From IDS-8 sp964491485 (GTDB lineage Bacteria > Pseudomonadota > Gammaproteobacteria > Steroidobacterales > Woeseiaceae), in contig CAZBGV010000032.1 in NCBI GenBank assembly GCA_964491485.1, forward strand, positions 1 to 30,524: a stretch of 30,524 nucleotides of DNA, given 5' to 3'. Of this stretch, positions 5,719-12,949 are shown in pieces. A program made the position numbers and the translations under genes. Each line of letters opens with the position of its first letter. Position 1 is the stretch's first letter. The notes beneath the pieces are model-generated. The model was not told the DNA's origin. It made no database searches and saw only the letters and a list, made by a program, of their open reading frames with translations.

Positions 5719-8688
5719 ATGAGCGGGCTGGAAATCCGTTTTCTCGGCGAATTCAAGCTGCTCCGGGACGGCACGGAGCTCGAGCTGCCGCCATCGCGCA
5801 AGACGCGCGCCCTCCTCGCCTGGCTCACCCTGCATCGCCGGCGCTTCCGCCGCGAGCAGCTCTGCGAGCTCCTGTGGGAGATTCCCGACGATCCGCGCGG
5901 CGCGCTGCGCTGGAGCCTCTCGAAGATCCGCCGCCTGCTCGACGAGCCGGGACGGCCGCGCGTGCTCGCCGACCGCAACGGCGTCGAGATCGACATCTCG
6001 GACGTCGCCATCGACGTCTGCGAGCTGCAGGCCCTCGTCCGCGACGGTCTCGCCGAGGCGCCGGCCGGCGAGCTGGAGGCGGCGGCTGCGCGCTTCCGCG
6101 GAAACTTCCTCGAAGGACTCGAGTTCTCCGGCTTCCACCAGTTCCATGCCTGGTGCGTGGCCGAACGCGAGCAGGCCGCGCGCGCGCAGGCACAGCTCCT
6201 GAAGGCGCTGGTCGGCCGCCTCGACGACACGCCGGAGCGCGCGATCCCGCACGCGCGCACGCTCGTGGACATCGCGCCGTACGACGAAAACTGCCGCGCG
6301 CTGCTGATCCGGCTGCTGCACCGCTCGCGCCGCGTAGAGGAAGCGCACCAGCAGCACGATCTCGGCATGCGCCTCTTGAAAGAGGCGGGCCTGGCCTCGA
6401 GCGGCGCGCTGCTCGCGGCGCTGCGCGGCGGCGCAGGGCAGGCGCCGGAACCCCCGCGAGCGCCGCAGGCTGCGCCGCGCGGCGCCGGAACGCAGGAGAT
6501 CCAGCTCATCGGGCGCGAGGCCGAGCGGCAGCAGCTCGAAGCCGCGCTCGCCGGCGTGGCGCGCGAGCACTCCGCGGAAGTGCTGCTCGTCGTCGGCGAG
6601 CCGGGCATCGGCAAGACCCACCTGCTCAATTTCGCCACCGCCTACGCCCGCCAGCGCGGCGCGCGCGTGCTCGAAGCGCGCGCTTACGAATGCGAGCGCA
6701 TCCGGCCGTTCGCCCTGTGGGTCGACGCCTTGCGCGCCGCCGGCAGCGAGCACGCGGAACGCGTATTCTCCGCCGCGGCCGCCGAGAACCGCGAGCGGCT
6801 GTTTTCCAGCCTGAGCGGGTTCGTCGGCGACGAGCGCGAAGGGCAACCCACCGTCCTCGCCTTCGACGACGTGCAGTGGTGCGACGAATCGAGCGCCGCG
6901 GCGCTGCACTACGTGGTGCGCACCAATCGCGATCGCCCGCTGCTCGGCGTGCTCGCCGCGCGCGACAGCGAGCTGCACGACAACCCGCCGCTCCAGCAGA
7001 CCCTGCGCGGTTTGCGAAGCGCGGGCCTCCTGCACGAGCTCAGGCTGCAGCCGCTGAGCGACGCGTCCACGGCGCGGCTGATCGCGGCGCACGCGCCCGG
7101 CGCCGACGCCGAGCGGCTGACGCGGGAGAGCGGCGGCAACCCGCTGTTCGCGATCGAGCTCGCGCGCGCCGGCGACGGCGCCGGCAGCGCGCCCCTGAAC
7201 CAGCTCGTGCGCGAGCGCCTGGCGCGCATCGATCTGCGCGGCCTCGAGGTGCTGCGCTGGGCCGCGCTGCTCGGCCCGCGCATCGACTTGCCGAAGCTCG
7301 CGCGGCTGTCCGGCGTCGAGGACGCGCACGTGGCCGCCACCCTCGAAGCCGCGCAGCACCAGGCCATCCTCGTGGCCGCACCGGACGGGCTGCGCTTCTC
7401 GCACGAGCTGATCGCGCGGGCGGTGTACGCGGACATCTCGCCGGTCCGGCGCCAGATCATGCACCGTCGCATCGCCGAGCTGATGGAGCAGGATTCCGCG
7501 CTCGATCCCGGGCAGGCTTCCGAGCTCGCCTACCACGCCGTGCAGAGCGGCGATCCGAAGCTCGCCGCGCGTGCCATGGTGTGCGCCGGCCGTCTCTGCC
7601 TGCGCTACTTCGCGAACCGCGAGGCGCAATCGCTGGCGCGCCGCGGCCTCGAGCTGGCGGACGCCCTGCCGTCGGCCGAGCGCGTGTGCGTGAGCATCGA
7701 GCTGCACGAGATCCTGTCCGCGGCCGCGCCGCTCGAGGACTGGGAAGCCGCGGCGAGCCGCTACGCCGCGCTCGCCGAGGAAGCGCTCGATTACGGCGCG
7801 CTCGCACATGCACGCCGCGCCTACAACCTCGCGAGCTTCGTGCGCTGGCAGCACGGCCACGTGAGCGGCGCGCTGGAGCAGACGCTCCAGTCCGAGCGCG
7901 CCGCGCGCGGCGCCACCGAGGACGAGCAGATCATCGGCATGGCCGATACCGCGAAGTGCCTCGTGCTGATCGAGCGCGACCTGTCGCAGGCCGACGCCAT
8001 GCTCATGGAAGCGAAGGCGCGCGCCGCGCGCCGCGAACTCGCACATCCCTCCATCCCGGCCGGGCTCGGCATGCTCCGCTATTACGAGAATCGCCTGGAC
8101 GAGGCGGAGGAGCTCCTGCGCGAAGCGCGCACGCTGTGCAAATCCGCGGGCGACCGGCTGGGCGAGTACCAGGCGAACGAGTACCTCGTGATGATCGCCA
8201 TCCAGCGCAATGGCTTCGAGGAGGCGCGGCGGCGCTGCGCCGACCTTGCGGAAATCGGCCAGCGCCTGCGCGAGGGCAGCGAAGCACCGTTTGCCGCCGC
8301 GCTCGCAGGGCTCTGCGGGTACGCGCTCGACGACGATCCGGCCGCGCTCGACCAGGCGCTCGAGGATCTGCGCATCGCGGACGCCAAGCAACGCCTGGCC
8401 TACGTGCTGACGCGCGCGGCACTGCTGGATTACGAGCGCGGACGCATCGAGCGCGCGCTGGAGCGGGCGGGCGAGGCCCTGGCGTACGCGGACCTGCTGC
8501 AGCGCGCCACCGAGCAGTTGCTGGCCCACCTCGCGCTCTGCCTCGGGCTCGAGGCCGCCGGCCGCGCCGCCGAGGCCAGGCCGCACGCCGCGGCGATCGC
8601 CGCGCTCGAGGCCTCGGGGGTGGCGGCCTGGGCCGCCGGGAAGGCCCGCGCCCTGGCCCCACCGCGGAAAAAACAACGAGTCGGCTGA
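5719..8688 (+). CDS. Large SARP/BTAD-type regulator with ATPase and TPR domains
   Basis: This 989-residue cytoplasmic protein has an N-terminal OmpR-like winged helix (about 4-95, starting LEIRFLGEFKLLRDG), then a bacterial transcriptional activator (BTAD) domain to about 240. A Pro/Ala linker is followed by a STAND-type AAA ATPase with Walker A GEPGIGKT at 293-300 and Walker B LAFDDVQW near 380. A long TPR-like helical region (about 560-980) follows, rich in LARRGLELAD and ERALERAGEAL repeats. Such proteins act as ATP-dependent transcriptional switches in which the TPR region senses a signal. ATG at 5719 was chosen because the SARP domain starts there and a promoter lies just upstream; the open frame extends further 5' without family sequence. 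It is divergent from the cysteine synthase-glutaredoxin gene and 194 bp before the osmC-like gene. It may control both sides. The ligand is unknown. Confidence 0.9.
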   Translation: MSGLEIRFLGEFKLLRDGTELELPPSRKTRALLAWLTLHRRRFRREQLCELLWEIPDDPRGALRWSLSKIRRLLDEPGRPRVLADRNGVEIDISDVAIDVCELQALVRDGLAEAPAGELEAAAARFRGNFLEGLEFSGFHQFHAWCVAEREQAARAQAQLLKALVGRLDDTPERAIPHARTLVDIAPYDENCRALLIRLLHRSRRVEEAHQQHDLGMRLLKEAGLASSGALLAALRGGAGQAPEPPRAPQAAPRGAGTQEIQLIGREAERQQLEAALAGVAREHSAEVLLVVGEPGIGKTHLLNFATAYARQRGARVLEARAYECERIRPFALWVDALRAAGSEHAERVFSAAAAENRERLFSSLSGFVGDEREGQPTVLAFDDVQWCDESSAAALHYVVRTNRDRPLLGVLAARDSELHDNPPLQQTLRGLRSAGLLHELRLQPLSDASTARLIAAHAPGADAERLTRESGGNPLFAIELARAGDGAGSAPLNQLVRERLARIDLRGLEVLRWAALLGPRIDLPKLARLSGVEDAHVAATLEAAQHQAILVAAPDGLRFSHELIARAVYADISPVRRQIMHRRIAELMEQDSALDPGQASELAYHAVQSGDPKLAARAMVCAGRLCLRYFANREAQSLARRGLELADALPSAERVCVSIELHEILSAAAPLEDWEAAASRYAALAEEALDYGALAHARRAYNLASFVRWQHGHVSGALEQTLQSERAARGATEDEQIIGMADTAKCLVLIERDLSQADAMLMEAKARAARRELAHPSIPAGLGMLRYYENRLDEAEELLREARTLCKSAGDRLGEYQANEYLVMIAIQRNGFEEARRRCADLAEIGQRLREGSEAPFAAALAGLCGYALDDDPAALDQALEDLRIADAKQRLAYVLTRAALLDYERGRIERALERAGEALAYADLLQRATEQLLAHLALCLGLEAAGRAAEARPHAAAIAALEASGVAAWAAGKARALAPPRKKQRVG

Positions 8689-8697
8689 GACTGGGCA

Positions 8698-8760
8698 CGT
8701 AGGAGCCCGCCATGCGGGCGACCTCGAACGTTCCGGTCGCCCGCATGGCGGGCTCCTACG
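8698..8760. repeat. Inverted pair of REP elements (REPIN/BIME-like hairpin)
   Basis: Two full elements face each other: 8698-8723 (CGTAGGAGCC head) and its exact reverse complement at 8735-8760, with an 11-bp loop centred on GAACGTTC. The transcript would fold into a 26-bp stem. It lies between the regulator stop (8688) and the osmC-like start (8883) and may end or attenuate read-through. The doublet form is the mobile unit known for REP sequences in other gammaproteobacteria. Confidence 0.85.
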
Positions 8761-8882
8761 GCGGCGGCGGCGCACGGTCCCGGAAATTCCACGGTTCGTA
8801 TCACGCTCCTTTCCACGGGCGGCGCGGAGATTGCCTCCTGCCCGGCAGGTGGCCGGGTCCCGCAACTCCAAGGAGCAAACGA

Positions 8883-9449
8883 ATGTCTGCACAGCAAGCA
8901 CAGGAAAAGGTCGACAACGGTGTGAACGTCCAGGCCCTGCTCGGCGCCCGCGAGGCGCTGACGGAGGCCCCGGCCGCGGCGCGCTTCACCTGGCGGGCGA
9001 CCTGCAACTGGATCAACGGCACGCACAGCGAGACCAGCGTGCGCGGCTTCTACGGCCTCGGCGAGGAGCAGAGCCACCGCACCGAGTTCCATTTCGATAC
9101 CGATCACCCGGAGATCTTCGCTTCCGAGGACCACGGCGCGACGCCCGTGGAGGTCGTGCTGGCGGGACTCGCCGGCTGCCTCACGGCCGGGATCGCGGCG
9201 GTCGCCCAGAACCGCAACATCCAGCTCCGCTCGGTGAAAGCGACGCTCGAGGGCGGCATGGACCTGCAGGGCATCCTCGGCATCGACAGCGACGTGCGCA
9301 ACGGCTTCGACGGCATCAAGGTGCACTACGAGATCGACGCCGACGCTTCGAAAGAGGACATCGCGGCCCTGGTCGCGCAGTCGCAGAAACGCTCGGCGGT
9401 GTACGACATCATCACCAATCCCACCGACGTCACGGTGACCGTTGCGTGA
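8883..9449 (+). CDS. OsmC/Ohr-family protein
   Basis: This 188-residue OsmC-like protein belongs to a family that includes organic hydroperoxide peroxidases. The core ATPVEVVLAGLAGCLTAGIA contains the cysteine that matches the first catalytic cysteine of OsmC. The position of the second cysteine is occupied by SAVYDIITN, so the usual two-cysteine disulfide cycle is not possible within the chain; many OsmC paralogues of unknown function share this pattern. The start at 8883 is supported by AAGGAG 7 nt upstream. An open frame continues 5' into the REP pair but is not family-like. The stop overlaps the start of the next gene by GTGA, so translation is coupled to the FAD oxidoreductase. A role in peroxide or thiol handling is likely by family; the exact reaction is unknown. 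Confidence 0.9.
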   Translation: MSAQQAQEKVDNGVNVQALLGAREALTEAPAAARFTWRATCNWINGTHSETSVRGFYGLGEEQSHRTEFHFDTDHPEIFASEDHGATPVEVVLAGLAGCLTAGIAAVAQNRNIQLRSVKATLEGGMDLQGILGIDSDVRNGFDGIKVHYEIDADASKEDIAALVAQSQKRSAVYDIITNPTDVTVTVA

Positions 9450-10723
9450 AGCGGCGCAGCGGGCACGCCGGCCGCGTCGACGTCGTCGTCATCGGCGCCG
9501 GGCACTCCGGTCTCGCGGTCAGCCACGAGCTGACCGCGCGCTCGATCGCCCACGTCGTGCTCGAGCGGGGCGGCGTCGCGAATTCGTGGTGCCGCGAGCG
9601 CTGGGATTCGCTGCGCCTGCTCACGCCGAACTGGCTGTCCCGCCTCCCGGGGTACGCCTGGTCCGGCGCGGACCCGGACGGGTACATGGCGGTGGACGAG
9701 GTCGTGCGCTTCATCACGGGCTACGCGTCGGCGATCCGCGCACCGGTGCTCACCGGCACGACAGTGACCTCCGTCCGGCGGACGGGCGAAGGCTACCGGG
9801 TCGCGACCGACGCGGGCGCATGGCGCTGCCGCGCCGTCGTGCTCGCGAGCGGCGCGGCCAACCTGCCGGTGGTGCCGGCGATCGCCGCCGGCGTTCCGCC
9901 GCGCGTCCGCCAGCTCACGCCGCACGCGTACCGCAATCCGCGCGACCTCGAGCCCGGCGGAGTGCTCGTGGTGGGCGCCTCGGCCACCGGCGTGCAGCTC
10001 GCCGACGAGATCGCACGCGCAGGACACGAGGTCACGATCGCGGTGGGCGAGCACGTGCGCCTGCCGCGCGTCTATCGCGGCCGCGACATCCAGTGGTGGA
10101 TGCACGCGGCGCGAATCCTCGACGATCGCTACGACGCCGTTGACGATCTGCAGCGGGTCCGCAACCTGCCCTCGCCGCAGCTCACGGGCTCGCGCGAGCG
10201 CGTGCTCATGGACCTGAACGCGCTCATGCAAGAGGGCGTGCGCGTCGCGGGCCGCCTCGCGGGCGTGCGCGACGGCCGGCTCCAGTTCTCCGGCTCGCTC
10301 GCGAACGTGTGCGCGCTCGCCGATCTCAAGATGCACCGCCTGCTCGCGTCCATCGACGAATGGGCACGGCGAAACGGCTTCCCGGGAGAAGGCGAGCGCT
10401 TCCCCGCGACGCAGGTCCCGAAGGCGCCGACGCTCGCGCTCGACCTGTCCGGCGGCGCGATCCGTACGATCCTCTGGGCCACGGGTTTCCGGCCCGATTA
10501 CTCTTGGCTCGAAGTGCCGGTCCTCGATCGCAAGGGCATGGTCCGCCACGACGGCGGCGTCGCGGCGGCACCCGGCTTGTACGTGATCGGCCTGCCGTTC
10601 TTGCGCCGGCGCAAATCGAGCTTCATCCACGGCGCGGGCGACGACGCGTACGACATCGTCGAGCACCTCGCCGGCTTCCTCTCCGGCCTCGCGCGCCGCG
10701 TGCCCGCGCGCAGGGCGAGCTGA
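9446..10723 (+). CDS. FAD/NAD(P)-dependent oxidoreductase, flavin monooxygenase-like
   Basis: This 425-residue flavoprotein has two Rossmann motifs: FAD-binding VVIGAGHSGLA (GxGxxG at 17-22) and NAD(P)-binding VLVVGASATG (177-182). It also carries the ATGFRPD motif typical of flavin monooxygenases and thioredoxin reductase-like enzymes near the C terminus. GVANSWCRERWDSLRLLTP is characteristic of class B flavoprotein monooxygenases of the YUC/FMO-like group. It could oxygenate a sulfur or nitrogen compound, which would suit the sulfur/thiol context, but the substrate cannot be read from sequence. Translation starts at GTG 9446, overlapping the osmC-like stop as GTGA. The next gene starts 4 bp after its stop. 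No membrane segment or signal peptide is seen. Confidence 0.9.
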   Translation: MKRRSGHAGRVDVVVIGAGHSGLAVSHELTARSIAHVVLERGGVANSWCRERWDSLRLLTPNWLSRLPGYAWSGADPDGYMAVDEVVRFITGYASAIRAPVLTGTTVTSVRRTGEGYRVATDAGAWRCRAVVLASGAANLPVVPAIAAGVPPRVRQLTPHAYRNPRDLEPGGVLVVGASATGVQLADEIARAGHEVTIAVGEHVRLPRVYRGRDIQWWMHAARILDDRYDAVDDLQRVRNLPSPQLTGSRERVLMDLNALMQEGVRVAGRLAGVRDGRLQFSGSLANVCALADLKMHRLLASIDEWARRNGFPGEGERFPATQVPKAPTLALDLSGGAIRTILWATGFRPDYSWLEVPVLDRKGMVRHDGGVAAAPGLYVIGLPFLRRRKSSFIHGAGDDAYDIVEHLAGFLSGLARRVPARRAS

Positions 10724-10727
10724 CGCC

Positions 10728-11234
10728 ATGGCACCGCGGCCCGACGGCCTGACGGACGTGTTCGTCGAGTGGGCCGGCCGGGCGCCGGACGACCCGCGCT
10801 CCGTGCTGGAGATCCAGGAGGCCGGCTGTTTCGATCTCTACGAGCTGCACTGGCAGGAGAGTTACATTTCCGAGGAAGGCCGGCACCGCATCTGTCATTA
10901 CCGGGCGCCGGACGCCGAGTCGGTGCGCACCGCATTCCGCAAGGCGGCCGTCGAGGTCGAGCACGTGTGGTCCGGGACGCTGCTCGCGGGCGACGGCGCC
11001 TCCGCGGCCGGCGTCGCCGTCGACTGGCCGTTCGAGCCGCCGTGGCCGGAGAGTGCCCCGTTCGCGCTGGAGCGGGCGCGGCGCGAGGGGCTGCTGCCGC
11101 TCGGCCTCGATCCGGTCCGCGCCATCGTGCCGGCGGGCTGCCGCCGCATCCTCTGCTTCTGTGCCGCTCCGGCGGCGCAGCGCTCCGTGGCGCCGCCGGT
11201 GCGCTGCTGGCGTTTCCGCCGCTTCGCGCGCTAG
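10728..11234 (+). CDS. DUF4242-like (nickel-binding-like) protein
   Basis: The first 85 residues match the DUF4242 pattern: an acidic N terminus, then LEIQEAGCFDLYELHWQESY, the ISEEGRHRICHYRAPDAES core and FRKAAVEVEHVWSG. Members form ferredoxin-like dimers and one Streptomyces member binds nickel. The remaining half (about 86-168) is Pro/Arg-rich and ends in RRFAR; it is not recognisable and may be disordered. The gene begins 4 bp after the FAD oxidoreductase stop and is the last gene of the osmC-like operon. The metal-binding histidines and cysteines are suggestive only. The function in this cluster is unknown. Confidence 0.7.
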   Translation: MAPRPDGLTDVFVEWAGRAPDDPRSVLEIQEAGCFDLYELHWQESYISEEGRHRICHYRAPDAESVRTAFRKAAVEVEHVWSGTLLAGDGASAAGVAVDWPFEPPWPESAPFALERARREGLLPLGLDPVRAIVPAGCRRILCFCAAPAAQRSVAPPVRCWRFRRFAR

Positions 11235-11272
11235 CCGAAGCATACCCCCCGACCATGACGAGCACCGGCGGC

Positions 11273-11281
11273 CGTTATATA
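11273..11281 (+). promoter_or_regulatory. Possible ModE half-site/promoter element upstream of modA
   Basis: CGTTATATA matches one arm of the ModE operator known from enterobacteria (CGTTATATA, a short gap, then TATATAACG). The second arm is absent. TATATAG within it could also be the -10 box of the mod promoter. No modE gene is in the window. The molybdate-repression role is a guess from position. Confidence 0.35.
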
Positions 11282-11289
11282 GTTCGCCC

Positions 11290-11334
11290 ATGCGCGCACT
11301 CGTGAAAGCGAGCCACGTGACCCTCGCGGTGTAG
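11290..11334 (+). other. Possible 14-codon leader peptide ahead of modA
   Basis: ATG at 11290 opens MRALVKASHVTLAV and stops at TAG 11332-11334. The stop overlaps an in-frame GTG of modA (TAGTG), and the preferred modA ATG is 20 nt further on. It could couple translation or be chance; no strong ribosome binding site was seen. Confidence 0.25.
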
Positions 11335-11354
11335 TGCCTACGCTGGGGGAGCTC

Positions 11355-12113
11355 ATGGCCCTGCTGACCCGGTGCCTCGCCATTGGCGTCCTTGTTTTCC
11401 ACTCCGCGGGCGTCATGGCCGACGAGGCGCTCGTCGCCGTCGCCGCCAACTTCAAGGATGTCGTGGATACCCTGGTGCCCCGCTTCGAGCAGCAGAGCGG
11501 GCACGAGCTTCGGGTATCGATCGGCTCGACGGGGCAGTTCTATTCGCAGATCGTGCAGGGCGCGCCCTTCGACGTGTTCCTCGCCGCGGACCAGGAACGC
11601 CCCGCGCGCCTTGAACGTGAGCATCGCGCGGTCGCCGGCTCACGCTTCACGTACGCAATCGGCCGGTTGACGCTGTGGAGCCCGGATCCCGGGCGCATTG
11701 CCGGCGACGGTGCGGCCACTCTCGAGCGGGGCGATTTCCGCAGGCTCGCCATCGCGAATCCCGAGCTCGCGCCGTACGGCACCGCGGCGATCGCAGTGCT
11801 CGAGTCCCTCGGGCTCGAGGAGCGCCTGCGCCCGAAGATCGTCATGGGCGAGGACGTCGGGCAGGCCTTCGGCCTCGTCGCCACCGGCAACGTCGAGCTC
11901 GGCTTCGTTCCCTTGTCGTACGTGCTCGCGCCGCAGAACGAGCGGCCGGGATCGCGCTGGGACGTTCCGGCCGAGCTGTATTCGCCGATCCGCCAGGATG
12001 CCGTGCTGCTCGAGCACGGCGCGGACAACGCCGCCGCGCGCGCGTTCCTGGAATTCCTCGGCAGCGACGAAGCACGCGCAGAGATCGAGCGCCGCGGCTA
12101 CGGGACGACCTAG
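11355..12113 (+). CDS. modA: Molybdate ABC transporter, periplasmic substrate-binding protein
   Basis: This ModA binds molybdate (or tungstate) in the periplasm and delivers it to ModBC. The 252-residue form from ATG 11355 begins with a signal peptide (hydrophobic CLAIGVLVFHSAGVMA, cleaved before DEA). Mature-protein motifs include VAVAANFKDVVDTLVPRFEQ, SIGSTGQFYSQIVQGAPFDVFLAAD and NPELAPYGTAA, and the C-terminal part has AFGLVATGNVELGFV. GGGGAG lies only 3 nt before the ATG. An alternative GTG at 11334 would add seven residues before the signal peptide. The stop TAG is the first part of the palindromic element that separates modA from modB. It is the first gene of the modABC operon. Confidence 0.94.
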   Translation: MALLTRCLAIGVLVFHSAGVMADEALVAVAANFKDVVDTLVPRFEQQSGHELRVSIGSTGQFYSQIVQGAPFDVFLAADQERPARLEREHRAVAGSRFTYAIGRLTLWSPDPGRIAGDGAATLERGDFRRLAIANPELAPYGTAAIAVLESLGLEERLRPKIVMGEDVGQAFGLVATGNVELGFVPLSYVLAPQNERPGSRWDVPAELYSPIRQDAVLLEHGADNAAARAFLEFLGSDEARAEIERRGYGTT

Positions 12114-12274
12114 TGTCCCGTTCCGCAAATAACTACGCAATTCCGCTGCGCCTTTTCGCGTCTGGCGGCGTTGCGACTCCTCGCAATAGCCCTGCTATTC
12201 CTCGTCGTCGCGCCTTGCCAGCCACGAAAATGCGCGACCGGAATTGTGCAGTTATTTACGGAACGGGACACTAG
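12110..12274. mobile_element. MITE-like 165-bp palindromic element inside the mod operon
   Basis: The element begins and ends with CTAG. Its outer 35 bp (12110-12144, starting CTAGTGTCCCGTTCCG) are the reverse complement of 12240-12274 with only 3 mismatches. The inner halves are also imperfectly complementary around CAATAGCCCTGCTATT, so the whole unit can fold into one long hairpin. It contains no ORF of note. CTAG at both edges could be a target duplication of an IS5-like (YTAR) transposase. It fills the space between the modA stop and modB start and leaves modB without a clear Shine-Dalgarno sequence. Mobility is inferred from structure. Confidence 0.75.
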
Positions 12275-12277
12275 GCG

Positions 12278-12949
12278 ATGCCGGCGACCGGGCCTTTATG
12301 GCTGAGCCTGGGTCTCGCGCTGGCGACGACGGCGATCCTGCTCGTCGCCGCGACGCCGCTCGCCTGGTGGCTCGCGACCACGCGCTCGCCCGCGAAGCCG
12401 TATTTGGAAGCCGTGACCGCGCTGCCGTTGGTGCTGCCGCCCACCGTGATGGGCTTTTACCTGCTGCTCGCGTTCAACCCGTCGGCGCCGCTCGGCGCCT
12501 TCTGGGTCTCGGTCACCGGCGACACGCTCGCGTTCTCGTTTGCCGGCCTCGTCATCGCGTCGGTGTTCTATTCGCTGCCGTTCATGGTGCATCCGCTGCA
12601 AAGTGCCTTCGAAGCCGTGGGCCGCGCGCCGCTCGAAGCCGCAGCGAGCCTGCGCGCATCGCCGTTCGACAGTTTCCGCAGCGTCGCCGTCCCGCTCTCG
12701 GCGCGCGGTTTCCTGACCGGCTGCGTGCTGACGTTCGCCCACACCATCGGCGAGTTCGGTGTCGTCCTGATGGTCGGCGGCAACATCCCGGGACGCACGA
12801 AAGTGATCTCCATCGCGATTTACGAGCACGTGGAAACGCTGCGCTATGCGGAAGCGCACGTGCTGTCCCTCGGGCTGCTGATTTTTTCTTTTCTCGTGCT
12901 GCTGCTCGTGTATTCAGTGAACCGCCGGTACCCGTTGCATGTCGGCTGA
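12278..12949 (+). CDS. modB: Molybdate ABC transporter, permease
   Basis: This 223-residue inner membrane permease has about five to six hydrophobic segments (for example SLGLALATTAILLVAATPLA near the N terminus and LGLLIFSFLVLLLVYSV at the C terminus). The EAA cytoplasmic loop that contacts ModC is EAAASLRASPFDSFRSVAVP. Other ModB family signatures are LPLVLPPTVMGFYLL and HTIGEFGVVLMVGGNIPG. It forms the membrane channel of the ModABC molybdate importer. Its start is only 3 bp after the MITE-like element; the preceding bases CTAGGCG give at best a weak ribosome binding site. The 3' end overlaps modC by 11 bp. Confidence 0.95.
   Translation: MPATGPLWLSLGLALATTAILLVAATPLAWWLATTRSPAKPYLEAVTALPLVLPPTVMGFYLLLAFNPSAPLGAFWVSVTGDTLAFSFAGLVIASVFYSLPFMVHPLQSAFEAVGRAPLEAAASLRASPFDSFRSVAVPLSARGFLTGCVLTFAHTIGEFGVVLMVGGNIPGRTKVISIAIYEHVETLRYAEAHVLSLGLLIFSFLVLLLVYSVNRRYPLHVG

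Noticed and set aside
5691..8702. Second long plus-strand frame over the SARP regulator
   Set aside because: It overlaps the regulator gene in a shifted frame and encodes a very Arg/Ala-rich sequence. The other frame has clear domains.
8712..8882. Longer N terminus for the OsmC-like protein from an ATG in the REP element
   Set aside because: The added residues are low in family likeness, and ATG 8883 has a good AAGGAG ribosome binding site.
4111..8901. 1596-codon open frame on the minus strand
   Set aside because: It runs antisense through the well-supported regulator gene and in another frame of the cysteine synthase-glutaredoxin gene. The translation is Arg/Ala-rich with no family motifs, an effect of high GC.
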